Shown here piece by piece: positions 11,107 to 22,268 of a stretch of DNA of 64,000 nucleotides. Origin of the DNA: Callipepla californica brunnescens (Eukaryota; Chordata; Aves; Galliformes; Odontophoridae). Each line of letters begins with the position of its first letter. The stretch's first letter is position 1. Where the stretch lies: NCBI GenBank assembly GCA_023055505.1, contig JALIRH010000099.1, forward strand, positions 201,001 through 265,000, written 5' to 3'. The position numbers and the translations under genes are program-made. The notes under the pieces are model-generated. The model searched no databases, was not told where the DNA came from, and saw only the letters and a program-made list of their open reading frames with translations.

Positions 11107-13385
11107 ACCTAAGACTATTGCTAACCCGAAACCTAATCCAAGCTCCAACCTTTACCCTATCCACAATCTTTGCCCTAACTCACAACCTAACCCTCAACCT
11201 CAACCTAACCAGAACCCTAAGCCTTACTTGAAATGCTAAACCTAACCCTAACCCTAACCTCAAACCTAGCACTAACCCTACTCCCAACCAAAACCACAAC
11301 TCTAATCCTAAACCTAAAGCTAACTCTAAATCTAAAGCTAAGCCTAATACTTACCCTTGACCCAAATCGTCTCCATAAGAATCACTGTAGCTATTACCCG
11401 AATCCTAACTCTACCTTCAAGCTATCCCTAACTCTGATCCTAATCCAAAACCCAAATTGAAGCCCAACCCTAAACCTTGAACAAAGCATCAGAATACCAC
11501 AACCCTCACCTAACTCGAACCCAAAACCAAAACCTAGCCCTAAAGCTAACCCCAAACCCAATCCAAACCCCAAACCTACTCCTATTCCTAAACCTTATCT
11601 TAACCCTAAACCAAACCCAAACCCAAGGCCCTCCCCTTCTCTCAGCCTAACACTCAAACTAACCTAAACCCGAAACTAACCCTACATTTATCCTAATCTT
11701 ATCCATATTCTAAGGCCTAACCCTACTCTGACCAGAAAGCTCATGTTGTCTAAAATCTACCCCTTACCTAAAACCTAAATCGACAAAAAAACCTAACCCG
11801 AAACCTCAACCTAACTCTTCTCCTAACTAGAACACCAGCACTTCACCTTACCCTAACTGGAAACCTAGGACTAAATCCTTACCTTGTCCAGAACCCTATT
11901 CCTAACCCAAACCAGAATTCTAACCTCTACCCTAACCAAAACCCTTCCCCTAAACCTAAACCTAATGCTACCCTCAACCAAACCCTAGCCCTAAATCCTA
12001 CCCTAAAACCAACACCACGTTTAAGCTCAAACCTCAAGCCTCAAAGAAAGCATCAGATTACCGCAGATCTCACCTAACACTAACCCCAATCCAATCCCTA
12101 CTACTAACCCCAAACCCAATCCAAACACCAAAACTATTCCTATTCCTAAACCTAACACTAAGCCAGAACCAAACCCAAGGCCTACCCCTTCTCTCAGCCT
12201 GACACTCAAACTAACCTAGACCTGAACGCAACGCTAAATCAAATACTAAAACTCACCCTTAGCCAAGGCCCTTTTAGGACCCTTCCCTGGTCCTAAAACT
12301 AAAGAGAACCCTTCATCTACATCCCTAACCCTTACCCTAAACCTAAATCTACACCAAAACCTAACCCTAACCCTAACATGTCTTCTAACTGTAAAACTAA
12401 CGCTTCACCTAACCCGAACTGAAACCCCAGGACTAAACCTTACCTAACACCTAGCTATATTCCTAACCCTATCCTGAAACCTAACGTTAACCCTAACCCT
12501 AAAAACAACTTGGAACCAAACCCTAACCCTAACCTAACCCTTATCAGAACCCTAAATCTAATCCTAACCGTTACCTCAATTGAACTCCAATTCTTCCTGA
12601 AATCTAAATGGGACCTTCAAACCAACCCCAGATTGAAGCCCAACCCTAAACCTAACACAAAGCATTAGATTACCACAGCTATCACCTAACTCTAACCCCA
12701 GCCTTAACGCTAATACTATCCCAAACACTATTCCAATTCCTAAACCCAACACAAACCCAAAAACACAAAGCCTACAATTCTCACAACCTAACACTGAAAG
12801 GAAACCTAAATCTTACCCTAACTCTAAAACTAATCCAAAGCATGACCACAATTTCAACTCTAAATCTACCTTCAAACTAAAGCTGACCCTAACACCAACC
12901 TCAAGCCCAACCCTAAGCCTAACACAAAGCATTAGATTACCACAACGCTCACCTAACTTCTAACCCCCACCCTAACACTAATACTAAAGCAATCAGATTC
13001 CAAATACTAACCCAATTCCTATTCTGAAACCCAAAACTATTCCAAAAACAAACCCAAGGCCTAACCTTTCTCTCACCCTAACAATCAAAGAAAACCTATT
13101 CCTAAACCTAATCCTAAATCTAGTCCTAACCCTCACCCTTAATCTAACCCCAACCCCCACCCAGAAGCTAACACTTAGCATTGTACAATACCTAAACGTA
13201 CCCCTAATCCTTATCACTAAAACTAAAAGGAACCTGAAACATAGTGCTAAATCCGAACCCTAACCCTGAAGACTAACGCTAACAATGAACCAATTCCTAT
13301 ACCTTTTCCTTCCTCCAAATTGATTCCTAGCACTAACCCTAACCCTACATTAACCCTATCCTAAACCCAACCCTAACCCTAGCCC
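11107..13385 (-). repeat. Degenerate telomere-like satellite, CCCTAA orientation on +
   Basis: C-rich telomere-like sequence, the opposite orientation to 3,736-5,161. The inverted box GCATCAGATTACCAC and close variants occur at 11,486, 12,050, 12,662 and 12,929. The phrase CTCAGCCTAACACTCAAACTA near 11,640 is the reverse complement of sequence near 4,131, so the two flanks of the 592-bp satellite are inverted relatives. The part 12,288-13,340 has a close paralogue at 25,102-26,580. No gene is seen. Confidence 0.9.
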
Positions 13386-14120
13386 TAAACTACATTAACC
13401 CTAACCCTAACCCTAACCCTAACCCTAACCCTAACCCTAACCCTAACCCTAACCCTAACCCTACCCTAACCCTAACCCTAACCCTAACCCTAACCCTAAC
13501 CCTAACCCTAACCATAACCCTAACCTACCCTAACACTAACCCTAACCCTAACCCTAAACCTAAACCTAAACCTAAACCTAACCCTAACCCTAACCCTAAT
13601 TCCTAACCCTTACCTTAACTGTATCACAATCCCTATCCTAATTCTTACCCTAACCCTAACCCTTACCTAACCCTAACCCTAACCCTAACCCTAACTCTCA
13701 CCTTAACCCTAACCCTAACCCTAACCTAACCCTAACCCTAACCCTAACCCTAACCCTAACCCTAACCCTAACCCTAACCTCAACCCTAACCCTAACTCTA
13801 ACCTTAACCCTAAACCTAACAATAAATTTAACCCTAACCCTAACACTAACCCTAACCCTAATTTTACCCTAACCCTAAGCATACCCTAACCCTAACCCTA
13901 ACCCTAACCCTAACCCCAACCCTAACCTAACCCTAACCCTAACCCTAACCCTAACCCTACGCTAACCCTAACCCTAACCCTAACCCTAACCCTAACAATA
14001 AATTTAACCTTAACCCTAACCCTAACCCTAACCCTAACCCTAACCCTTACCCTAACCCTAGCCTAACCCAAACCCTAACCCTAACCCTACCCTAACCCTA
14101 ACCCTAACCCTAACCCTACC
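13386..14120 (-). repeat. Near-canonical interstitial telomeric repeat (CCCTAA)n
   Basis: About 0.7 kb in which long runs of exact CCCTAA hexamers dominate (for example 13,390-13,460 and 13,680-13,780), with occasional variants. It is the cleanest telomeric tract in the window, yet it lies internally and is flanked on both sides by diverged satellite, so it is an interstitial telomeric sequence rather than a chromosome end. Confidence 0.93.
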
Positions 14121-14930
14121 CCTAACCCTACTTTACCCTAACCCTAATCCTAACACTAACTCTAACTTTATTCCTTACCCTAACACTAATCCAATCCCGA
14201 ACCCTAACCCTAATCCTAGCCCTAACTCTAACTTTATTCGTAACCCTACCCCTAATCCAAACAATAACCCTTACCCTAATCAAACCCTATCCCTATTCCT
14301 AACCCTTACCCTAACCGTATCACAATCCCTATCCTAACTCTTACCATAACCCAAACCCTAACCTAACCCTAACCCTAACCCTAACCCTATCCCTAACCCT
14401 TACCCTAACCCTAACCCTACCCTAACCTTAACTCTACCCTAACCGTATCCCTACCCTAACCCTAACCCTAATCCTAGCCCTTACTCTAACTTTATTCCTA
14501 ACCCTACCCCTGATCCAAACACTAACCCTAACCTTAATGTAACCCTAACCCTATTCCTAACCCTTACCCTAACTGTATCCCATTCCCTATCCTAACTCTT
14601 ACCATAACCCTAACCCTGATGCTAATGCTAACCCTAACCCTGAATCTAACCCTTACCCTAACCCTATCCCTTACCCAGAAGCTAACACTTAGCGTTGTAC
14701 AATACCTAACCGTACCCTAACCCTATCCCTAAACCTAAAAGGAACCCAAACTCTAACCCTAAATCTGTCCCTGAGCCTAACCTTCAACCTTACCCTAACC
14801 TTAACCCTAACCCTGTTCCATTCTCTAAACATATCTGTAAGCATTACCTTCATCCTAACTCGAACTCTACCCTAACCCTATCCCTTTGACCCCAACACAA
14901 AACCCAGATTGAGCCTGACCCTAACCTAGG
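14121..14930 (-). repeat. Degenerate CCCTAA satellite
   Basis: Continuation of the C-rich block with more variants. A third copy of the phrase AGAAGCTAACACTTAGC, also at 13,162 and 26,311, starts at about 14,678. Ends at a strand switch near 14,930, where a CCTAGG palindrome (14,925-14,930) is followed by G-rich sequence. Confidence 0.85.
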
Positions 14931-16430
14931 TAGCATAAAGTGTATGTAGGGTGAATTTGAGTTTTAGGGTCAAAGTTAAATTGTTAGTTTTAGGGTTAGG
15001 GTGAAGGATTGCTTTAGTTCTAGTATTAGGGTGTTTGGGGTTAGGGTTAGGGTAAGGATTTTGGAGTGGATTAGGTTTAGGGTCAGGTTTGGGGGAGTTT
15101 TGGGGTTAGGGTTAGATTTAGGATTAGGGTTAGCAAAAAAGTTGTTTTAGTTTTAGTTTAGGTTAGTGCTAGGATTAGGTTGAGTGTTCTTGTGAAGTTT
15201 AGGTTTAGGGTTAGGTTTCGGTTTAGATTGAGGTTTAGGGTAAGGAGTAGGGTTAATTTGACTTTTAGGGTCAGAGTAGAGTTAAGTCGTGTTAGGGTTA
15301 AGGTTAAGAACAGGATTCAGATTCCAATTAGGTTTTGGGTTCCTACTAGGGATAGGCCTCAAATTAGTGTTAAGGTTAGGGTTAGGGTTAGGTATAGGGA
15401 AAGGGTTAGTGTTAAGGCCAGGGCAAGTGTATGGTTTAGGGTAAAGATTGGATTTAGGGTTAGGTTTAGATGTAGGTTTGGTTTGATCGTTAGGGTGTGA
15501 GAAGGCACCGGCCTTGGATTTCATTTGGAGATTGGGTAAGGTTTAGGAATAGGAATAACATTGGTGTTTAAAAGATGATTAGTGTTAGTATTAGGGAGAG
15601 GGTTACGGTTAGAGTTTAGTTAGGGTTGTTAGTTTTAGAGTGAGGGATAGGGGTATGGTTTGGTCTAGTACTTGGGTTAGGGTTTGGGATAGTCCTAGCA
15701 TTAGTGTTAGGGTTAGGGTTCCGTTAGGGTTGTGGTAATCTGATGCTAGGTGTCGGGATTAGGGTTGTGCTTAAATGTGGGTTTGGTTTGAGGGTCAGAG
15801 TTAGGGTTAGGGTAGAGTTAGAATTAGGGTAAGAGTTAGGATTAGGTTTAGGATTAGGATAAAGATTAAGTTAGGATTAGTGTTGGCTTTAGGGTTGTGT
15901 CTGGGAGAAGGGTTAGTGTTAGGGATAGACTTAGGGTAAGAGTAAGTGTTAGGAATAGGCATAGGTTTTGGGAAAGTTTCAGAGTTCGGACTGGATTTAT
16001 GATTAGGTTTAGGGACAAAGATTTTTTGAGATTTGTGATTAGATTTAGGGAGAAAAGTAGGCTGACTTGTGGTCTTAGCAGTAGGTTTAGGTTTAGGTTT
16101 AGGTTTAGGATTCCATTTGTATTTATTGATGGAGGTTGGGTTAGTTGGAGTGTAAAGGTCAGAGTAGGGTTAGGCCTTGGGATAGGGTTAAGGTTTGGAA
16201 TAGGATTAGGATTCAAATGATGTTACGGGTTGGTGTTAGGGTTAGGGAAAGGTTAGGATCAGGGTTGAGGTCAGGGTTAGGTATAGGAAAAGGGTTAGTG
16301 TTAGGGCTAGGGCAATTGGAAGGGTTAGGCTTAGGCTTAGATATTAGGGTTAGGTTTAGGCGGAGGTTTGGTTCGAGTGTCAGGGTGAGAGAAGGGGTAG
16401 GCCTGGGGTTTGGTTTTGGGTTACATCATA
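14931..16430 (+). repeat. Degenerate telomere-like satellite, TTAGGG orientation
   Basis: After the orientation flip near 14,930 the G-rich strand is again on +. The conserved box GTGGTAATCTGATGC is at 15,732-15,746. Sequence near 16,110-16,180 resembles that near 5,075-5,150 and 62,740-62,810. The frames read here on both strands (up to 116 codons) are low-complexity and not taken as genes. The block ends at the retroviral insertion or junction near 16,431. Confidence 0.88.
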
Positions 16431-17162
16431 CAAATCATCACATACATTAGCTGGGGTGGGAGGTGCAAGGAACAGCCAGCAAAGTGCTGAGTTCATTCCA
16501 ATCAGAGGACCTGAAGATCGGGTAGCTACTATCAAACCGTTTGTGTTGCCAATTCCGATGATATTTATGGGGCCCTGATGTTATGGTTCAGTGGGGAGTC
16601 ACTATCAAGTCAGATTTTCGGGAGGGGCCATTGAGAGGTGCGACGCCCTTAAGCTAATATGGAAAACAGATACCCCTAGATGGGTGGATCAATGGCCCCT
16701 TCCGCTAGAAAAACTTGGCGCCCTCCAAGACTTGGTAGCGGAACAATTAGCAAAAGGACATACTGTACCTCCACTAATCCTTGGAACTCACCTGGATTTG
16801 TCATTAAGAAACAAACTGGTCAATGGCGCTTGTTCCATGACCTCAGAAAAATGAATGATGCTCTGGAAAATATGGGAGCCCTTCAACCAGGCCTCCTGTC
16901 ACCCACTATGATTCCCCGAGACTGGCATTTGACTGGCACTGATCTTCAAGACTGCTTTTTTAATAGTCCATTACACCCTGAGGATGCCCCTCCATTTGCT
17001 TTTTCAGTTCCAAGCATCAACATGCAAGCCCCGTTGCAGAGATACCAGTGGGTTGTGCTGCCACAAGGAATGAAAAATAGCCCCACCATTTGTCAGTGGT
17101 ATGTAGCTAAAGTGCTTAGCCCCATTCCAGACACAATGCCAAATGTTTTATCGTATCATTAG
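16431..17162 (+). pseudogene. Alpharetrovirus-like ERV, protease end and reverse transcriptase (5' part)
   Basis: Start of a 5'-truncated provirus: no LTR or gag is visible and the left edge abuts telomere-like repeat. From about 16,650 the alpharetroviral RT start is clear (T-P-R-W-V-D-Q-W-P-L-P-L-E-K-L), followed by W-R-L-F-H-D-L-R and V-V-L-P-Q-G-M-K-N-S-P. The two open pieces 16,591-16,854 and 16,680-17,162 lie in different frames, so a frameshift occurs near 16,790. A TAG at 17,160-17,162 sits immediately before the M-D-D active-site residues. Block order and wording are those of avian alpharetrovirus and related class II elements. Confidence 0.82.
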
Positions 17163-18370
17163 ATGGACGACATCTTAGTGGCCGCGCAACATCACGAGAT
17201 CATGGAGGAAGCAGTAGCCCTCCTTACAACTGCTGTTAATTCGGCAGGTTTCTGTATTGCGCCTGAAAAAATGCAGAAAACATCACCATGGAAATATTTA
17301 GGCTGGTGCATCAGAGCCCAGACTATCATTCCCTAGCCCTTACAAAGACAAACTGATGTGAAAAATTGACACGATGTACAAAAATGGTTGGGATCAATTA
17401 ACTGGGTCTGACCGCTCTTGGGTATCTCTAATGCAGACTTGTATCCTCTTTTGGAACTACTGAAAGGGGATTCTGATTTACACTCTCCCTGCCGTCTTGG
17501 CTCTGAAGTGGCTAGTGCCTTGCAAAAAGTTGCTGCAGCTAGCACTAACAGACAAGCTCATCGGTGTGCCCCGGAGTTACCTTTTTTTCTAATGATCCTC
17601 AACCCTGCTCGACAACCTCATGCGCTAATTTTTCAGTGGGATTTTCAAAGGCCAGACCCACTATTCATTATTGAATGGATTTTTTTGCCAAACCAGTTGA
17701 CAAAGACAATCCTGACACAGCATGAGATGTTTGCTTCCCTGAGAATCAAAGCTAGGCAGCGCTTGCTGATGTTATCAGGGGTAGACTTTTCCTCTAGTTG
17801 TTTACCTGTGACAAATGTGTATTTACAATGGCTTGATCAGCAAGCAGATGCCTTTAGCATGGCATTGGCAAGCTATACAGGCAGCCTTACTTCCCACGCA
17901 CCGTCACACAAGCTATTGAACCTCAATGTTCACTTCACATCCACACCAAAAAGAAGTGATCAGCTGCTGCAGGCCCTTACCAGATTACGGATGGGTCTGG
18001 AAGATCACACAAATCAGTTATTTGATGGTGGGATAATCAACAGAAGCAATGGGATTCGGATATTGAAATTGTTTCTGGTTCTCCACAAATAGTGGAACCA
18101 GCTGCTGTTGTCCGAGTTTTTTGGAAATGGTCCACACCTTTCAATCCTATTACCGACTCAGCTTCTGTTGCAGGAATTGTTCAGCGAGCAGAAGCATCCA
18201 TATTACGCAATATTTCTCACTCTTCATTGTTTATTTTGTTCCAGGAACTTTTTTTTTTTTAGACTCCCGCACTCATCCTTATTTTGTAATGCACATCCGC
18301 TCACACACATCTTTACCTGGTTTCACGGCAGAAGGGAATCTCAAGCTGATATGTCCGTGTTTTACCAGAC
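17163..18370 (+). pseudogene. Alpharetrovirus-like ERV, RT thumb/connection and RNase H
   Basis: Begins with M-D-D-I-L-V-A-A at 17,163, the polymerase catalytic pair. It continues through K-Y-L-G-W at about 17,294 and several stops (17,335, 17,366, 17,409). The open stretch 17,418-18,092 covers connection and RNase H. Further frame loss lies at 18,090-18,370, including a T-run at 18,248-18,260 that probably hosts an indel. The region is broken in at least four places. Confidence 0.7.
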
Positions 18371-19217
18371 CGAATAGCGCAAGCTAAACTTAGCCACTCC
18401 TTCTTTCATCAGAATGCTGGAGGTCTTAAACGACAGTCTGGGCTTACCTCCCAACAAGCATCAAACATTACAGCGGTATGTCCCGACTGCCAGAGGCATT
18501 CTTTCCCATCAATAGCAGGGGGGGTTAACCCCAGACATCTGCAGAGCCTCCAGCTATGGCAAATGGATGTCACACATTACCCATGGTTTGGTAAGCTGAA
18601 ATATACACATTCCTCGATTGATACTTTTTCCGGAGCTTTATTTTCCTCTTGTCATACAGGAGAAAAGGCACGAGATGTTCGCAAGCGTTTGCTGCGTGCT
18701 TTTGCTACATTAGGTATCCCTTCCCAATTAAAAACAGATCATGGTCCTGCATATACCTCTGCTGCGACAAAAGCCTTCCTGGATTCTCGGGGCATTATGC
18801 ACATCACCGCGATCCCTCATTCCCCTCCAGGTCAATTGAGCGGTCACACCAATCTTTAAAGCGTCTATTAGCACAACAGAAAGGGGGAATGGGAGCTTCC
18901 CCTCCTGAGGAGCGACTACATAAAGCTCTTTATGTTTTCACTTTTTGAATTCTTCTCTGCTAGATACCAATCCCCCGATAGTCCGACATTTTAGTTCGAA
19001 TATCACATTGGAAAGAAGAATCAAGGCTCCGGTGTTGATTCGCCACCCAGAAACAGGTATGATAATGGGGCCATATCCTCTTGTCACATGGGGGAGAGGT
19101 TATGCTTGTGTCTCCACAGGAAAAGGCCCCAAGTGGATTCCTGCGAAGAACGTGAAACCATACCGGGAGGAACAGACTTCGTTGACAACAGATGAAAACA
19201 CAACCAAGGAAGGATGA
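18371..19217 (+). pseudogene. Alpharetrovirus-like ERV integrase
   Basis: The three integrase domains can be followed. The HHCC zinc region is at about 18,376-18,505 (H-S-F-F-H ... C-P-D-C). The catalytic core has M-D-V-T-H with the first Asp at 18,566 and T-D-H-G-P-A with the second Asp at 18,737. The Glu region (E-R-S-H-Q-S-L-K-R) is at about 18,838 but lies in another frame after a shift. The C-terminal domain is in 18,945-19,217 with L-V-T-W-G-R-G-Y-A-C-V-S and W-I-P-A-K-N-V-K. Stops and shifts separate the pieces, so no complete integrase can be read. Confidence 0.82.
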
Positions 19218-19249
19218 GACCAGCTACTGTATGGACTTGACTTCTTGAA

Positions 19250-20377
19250 ATGTCAGGACTCTCTACTGGTTTTATTACCCTCCCAAAAACGAATGTGTGG
19301 CTTACACTTGCTAATATTACTCATCAGGAAACACTTTGCTTAGCCACTGCAACTGCGCAAAATCCCTTCTCTACCCGCTTGGTGGGCTTTCCCATAGACG
19401 AGTGGCCAATCCCTGGTCCCTCACGAGCAATCTTTACTGGCACAAATTCAGTAGATAATTGGGATGGATGGGTTCCATATCTTCCGTCTGCCAAATTAGA
19501 GCCACAAGAAATAGATTTCTTAGGATCTATAAAAATGGACTTCTGCCTGAGATTCCATTCTACTGGAAAAAATAAAACCAAACTATGGGATGTCAGTCCC
19601 GTAGACGCAGCCATCAATAACCAAACTCTGTGGTGTAATTACACCTCACTCAGCCTTTCAAAATCAGTAAATGCTCCTTTACAGTTACCAGATGGAGTTT
19701 TCCGTAGTTGCGCTGACCGGGCATGGCCTGCCATTCCTTCTTACATTAGAGGTGGGCCATGTAGTCTCGGGCGTTTAACTATCCTTACCCGAAATGAGAC
19801 AACTGTCTTGCAGTGGAGAAAGAAATATTCTCATCACCGTTTTAGGAGAATGACCCACACCTTCAGATCAGATTGTGATGATAACATGAAGTTTTGGAAC
19901 AGGGAGACCATAGGAGTCGTTTCCTTTTTCACACCGCAGGTTGCTGTTGCTAAAGCTTTGGCAACACTGAACAAACTGGGTTCTTGCTTAGCAAAACAAG
20001 GAAATGCCACTAGTTTAGCTTTAACAGGTCTTTTACTTGATGCGGACAGTGTCAGACATGCTGCGCCACAAAATTGCGCTGCTACTGATTTCCTACTTCT
20101 GGCGCAAGGCCATGGCTGGGAGGATTTCGAAGGAATGTGCTGCATGAACCTGTCAGAACATTCCGTTTCAATTCAAGCAAGTATCAAGACCATACGGGAT
20201 GGAGTGAAGAAACTGCAGGAACAGAGGGATTGGGACTGGTTGTACAAATTATTCTCGGGATGGGGGTCTCACCGGATGGCTCCACAGTATCTTAAAAATG
20301 ATGTGCTACATTGCGATGATCGTTGTAACGCTTTTGCTGTTACTTCCTTGCATTTTACAATGTGCGCAAAAAGATGA
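19250..20377 (+). pseudogene. Alpharetrovirus-like ERV envelope, long open frame with broken C-terminus
   Basis: Uninterrupted 375-codon frame covering most of SU and the TM ectodomain. Visible features: several N-x-S/T glycosylation sites; a basic, furin-like but imperfect SU/TM boundary (R-F-R-R-M near 19,840); a hydrophobic fusion-peptide region after it; and the TM disulfide region ending in M-C-C (about 20,138-20,146). The first cysteine of the usual CX6CC motif is a tryptophan here. The membrane anchor is not in this frame: the Leu-rich hydrophobic stretch near 20,310-20,360 is read in another frame, so a frameshift removes the anchor and tail. The usual env leader is spliced from gag, which is absent, so the ATG at 19,250 is only a nominal start. 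Confidence 0.8.
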
Positions 20378-20407
20378 TTGACAATGCTACAAAGAAAATA
20401 TTCATAA

Positions 20408-20423
20408 CAGAAAGGGGGAGAAG
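20408..20423 (+). other. Polypurine tract of the alpharetrovirus-like ERV
   Basis: Purine-only stretch ending in AAAGGGGGAGAAG directly before the LTR start, the position of the plus-strand primer in retroviruses. It supports the LTR boundary given next. Confidence 0.75.
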
Positions 20424-20790
20424 TGGGTGATGGCAAAAGTGGGAGTCAGACGGAACTGTTAGCTAAGCAGGAATCAGGCCATAAACCTTGGACGTAGGCT
20501 GTGTAAAGATAAGCTGATAAGCTTGAGACAACCATGTCTAAGGAGTGAAAAGAAACAGAAGACAGTAATGGATAGCAATAAGAAACTGTTTGTTTAGATG
20601 ACTAGGAGTGTTTTATATTCTTGACCTGTTAACACTGAGGAGTGTAAATTCCCTCAATTAGATCCTTGTAGCTTCCCCCAGTTAGATCCTAACACACACT
20701 GCTTCTCTGTCTATCTAAGCTTTGAGTTGTTGCTTAAGAAATGGAACATTAGCTAGCATCAAGCTGGGTTCCCGACCCTTCATTGTAACA
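20424..20790 (+). mobile_element. 3' LTR of the alpharetrovirus-like ERV
   Basis: About 367 bp from TG at 20,424 (alternatively 20,428) to the ...TTGTAACA end at 20,790, directly after the polypurine tract. Size and TG...CA ends fit an alpharetroviral or EAV-type LTR. Sequence after 20,790 is the 10-bp minisatellite, so no target duplication can be compared with the truncated left end. Confidence 0.75.
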
Positions 20791-20925
20791 GTCTGTGGGT
20801 CTCTCTGGGTCCCGCTATGGGTCCCAATATGGTTTGCTGTGGGTCACTGTGGGTCCTGCTATGGGTCGCTGTGGGTCTCTATATGCCCCAGGAGATCCCT
20901 AAGGGGGCTGCAGTTCCCCTCCACG

Positions 20926-20946
20926 CCACCAGGGGAGGGGGCGCTC
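20926..20946 (+). promoter_or_regulatory. CTCF-like motif, copy 1 (disrupted by insertion)
   Basis: CCACCAGGGG-AG-GGGGCGCTC: the CTCF core with extra bases inside the G run. It lies in the first of four repeated inserts in the minisatellite and is probably weakened. Confidence 0.35.
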
Positions 20947-21237
20947 TCACGTGATGTCTCTGTGCCTTCCTATTGCTCTCTGAGGTTTTCTATGGGTCGC
21001 TGTGGGTCCCGGCATGGGTTGCTTTGGGTCAAGCTGTGGGTCACTGTGGGTCGCTGTGGGTCTCGCTATGGGTCACTGTGGGTTGCTGTGGTTTGCTATG
21101 AGTCTCTATGGGTTGCTGTGGGTCGCTGTGGGTCACGCTATGGGTCCCAATAGGGTTCGCTGTGGGTCGGTGTGGGTCCTGCTATGGGTCTCTACGTGCC
21201 CCAGGAGATCCCTAAGGGGCTGCAGTTCCCCTTCACG

Positions 21238-21253
21238 CCACCAGAGGGAGCTC
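21238..21253 (+). promoter_or_regulatory. CTCF-like motif, copy 2
   Basis: CCACCAGAGGGAGCTC. The CCACCAG-R-GGG core agrees with the known vertebrate CTCF consensus at most informative positions. Occupancy is unknown. Confidence 0.5.
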
Positions 21254-21484
21254 TCACATGATGTCGCTGTGTCTCTACGGCTTCCTATTGCTCTCTGTGT
21301 TTTCCTATTGGGCGCTATGTGTCGCTATGGGTCCCAATATGCTTCGCTGTGGGTTACTGTGGGTCACTGTGGATCGCTATGGGTTGCTATGGATCGCTTT
21401 GGTTTGCTGTGGGTCCTGCTATGGGTCTCTGTGGGTCTCTAAGGTTCCCAATGGATCCCTAAGGGGCTGCAGTTCCCCTCCACG

Positions 21485-21500
21485 CCACCAGGGGGCGCTC
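21485..21500 (+). promoter_or_regulatory. CTCF-like motif, copy 3 (near-consensus)
   Basis: CCACCAGGGGGCGCTC, essentially the CTCF core consensus, in the third repeated insert. Same orientation as the other copies. Confidence 0.6.
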
Positions 21501-22250
21501 TCACGTAATGTCGCTGGGTCTCTAGGGCTCCTTATTGCTATCAGTGGTTTCCTATTGGGCGCTATGGGTCGCTGTGGGTCACTATGCGTCGCTATCGATC
21601 TCTGTGGGCTGCTACGTTTTGCTGCGGGTCTCTATGGGACGCTATGGGTCACTGTGGGTCTTGCTATGTGTATCCATGGGTCGCTATGGGTCGATGTGGA
21701 TCGCTATAAGTCTCTACATGTTGCTAAGGGTTGCAATGGGTCGCTGTGGGTCATGCTGTGGGTGTCTGTGGGTCCAGCTATGGGTCATTGTGGGTCGCAG
21801 TGAGTCGCTACGGGTCTCTTTGGGACGCTATGGGTCACTCTAGGTCCTGCTATGGGTCGCTGTGGGTCGCTTTGGGTCTCTATGGGTCTCAGTGGGTCTC
21901 TGTGGGTCACTGTGGGTTGCTATGGGTCGGTGTGGGTCGCTATCGGTCACTATTGGTTGTAATCGGTCTCTGTGGGTTGCTGTGAGTCGCTGTGGGCCCC
22001 CCTATAGGTTGCTGTGGGTCGGCTGGGTCGCTATGGGTTGCTGTGGATGGCTGTGTGTCGCTGTGCCTCTATGAGTCGCTATGGGTTGCAGTGCGTCGCA
22101 ATGGGTCAATGTGGTCTGTTACGGGTCGCTGTGGGTTACGCTGTGGGTCCCAATATGGTTCGCTGTGGGTCAGTGTGGGTCCTGCTATGAGGCGCTGTTG
22201 GTCTCTATGTGCCCCAGGAGATTCCTAAGGAGCTGCAGTTCCCCCTCCAC

Positions 22251-22268
22251 GACACCAGGCGGCGCTCT
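22251..22268 (+). promoter_or_regulatory. CTCF-like motif, copy 4
   Basis: GACACCAGGCGGCGCTCT, one or two departures from the CTCF core. Located in the fourth repeated insert. Confidence 0.4.
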
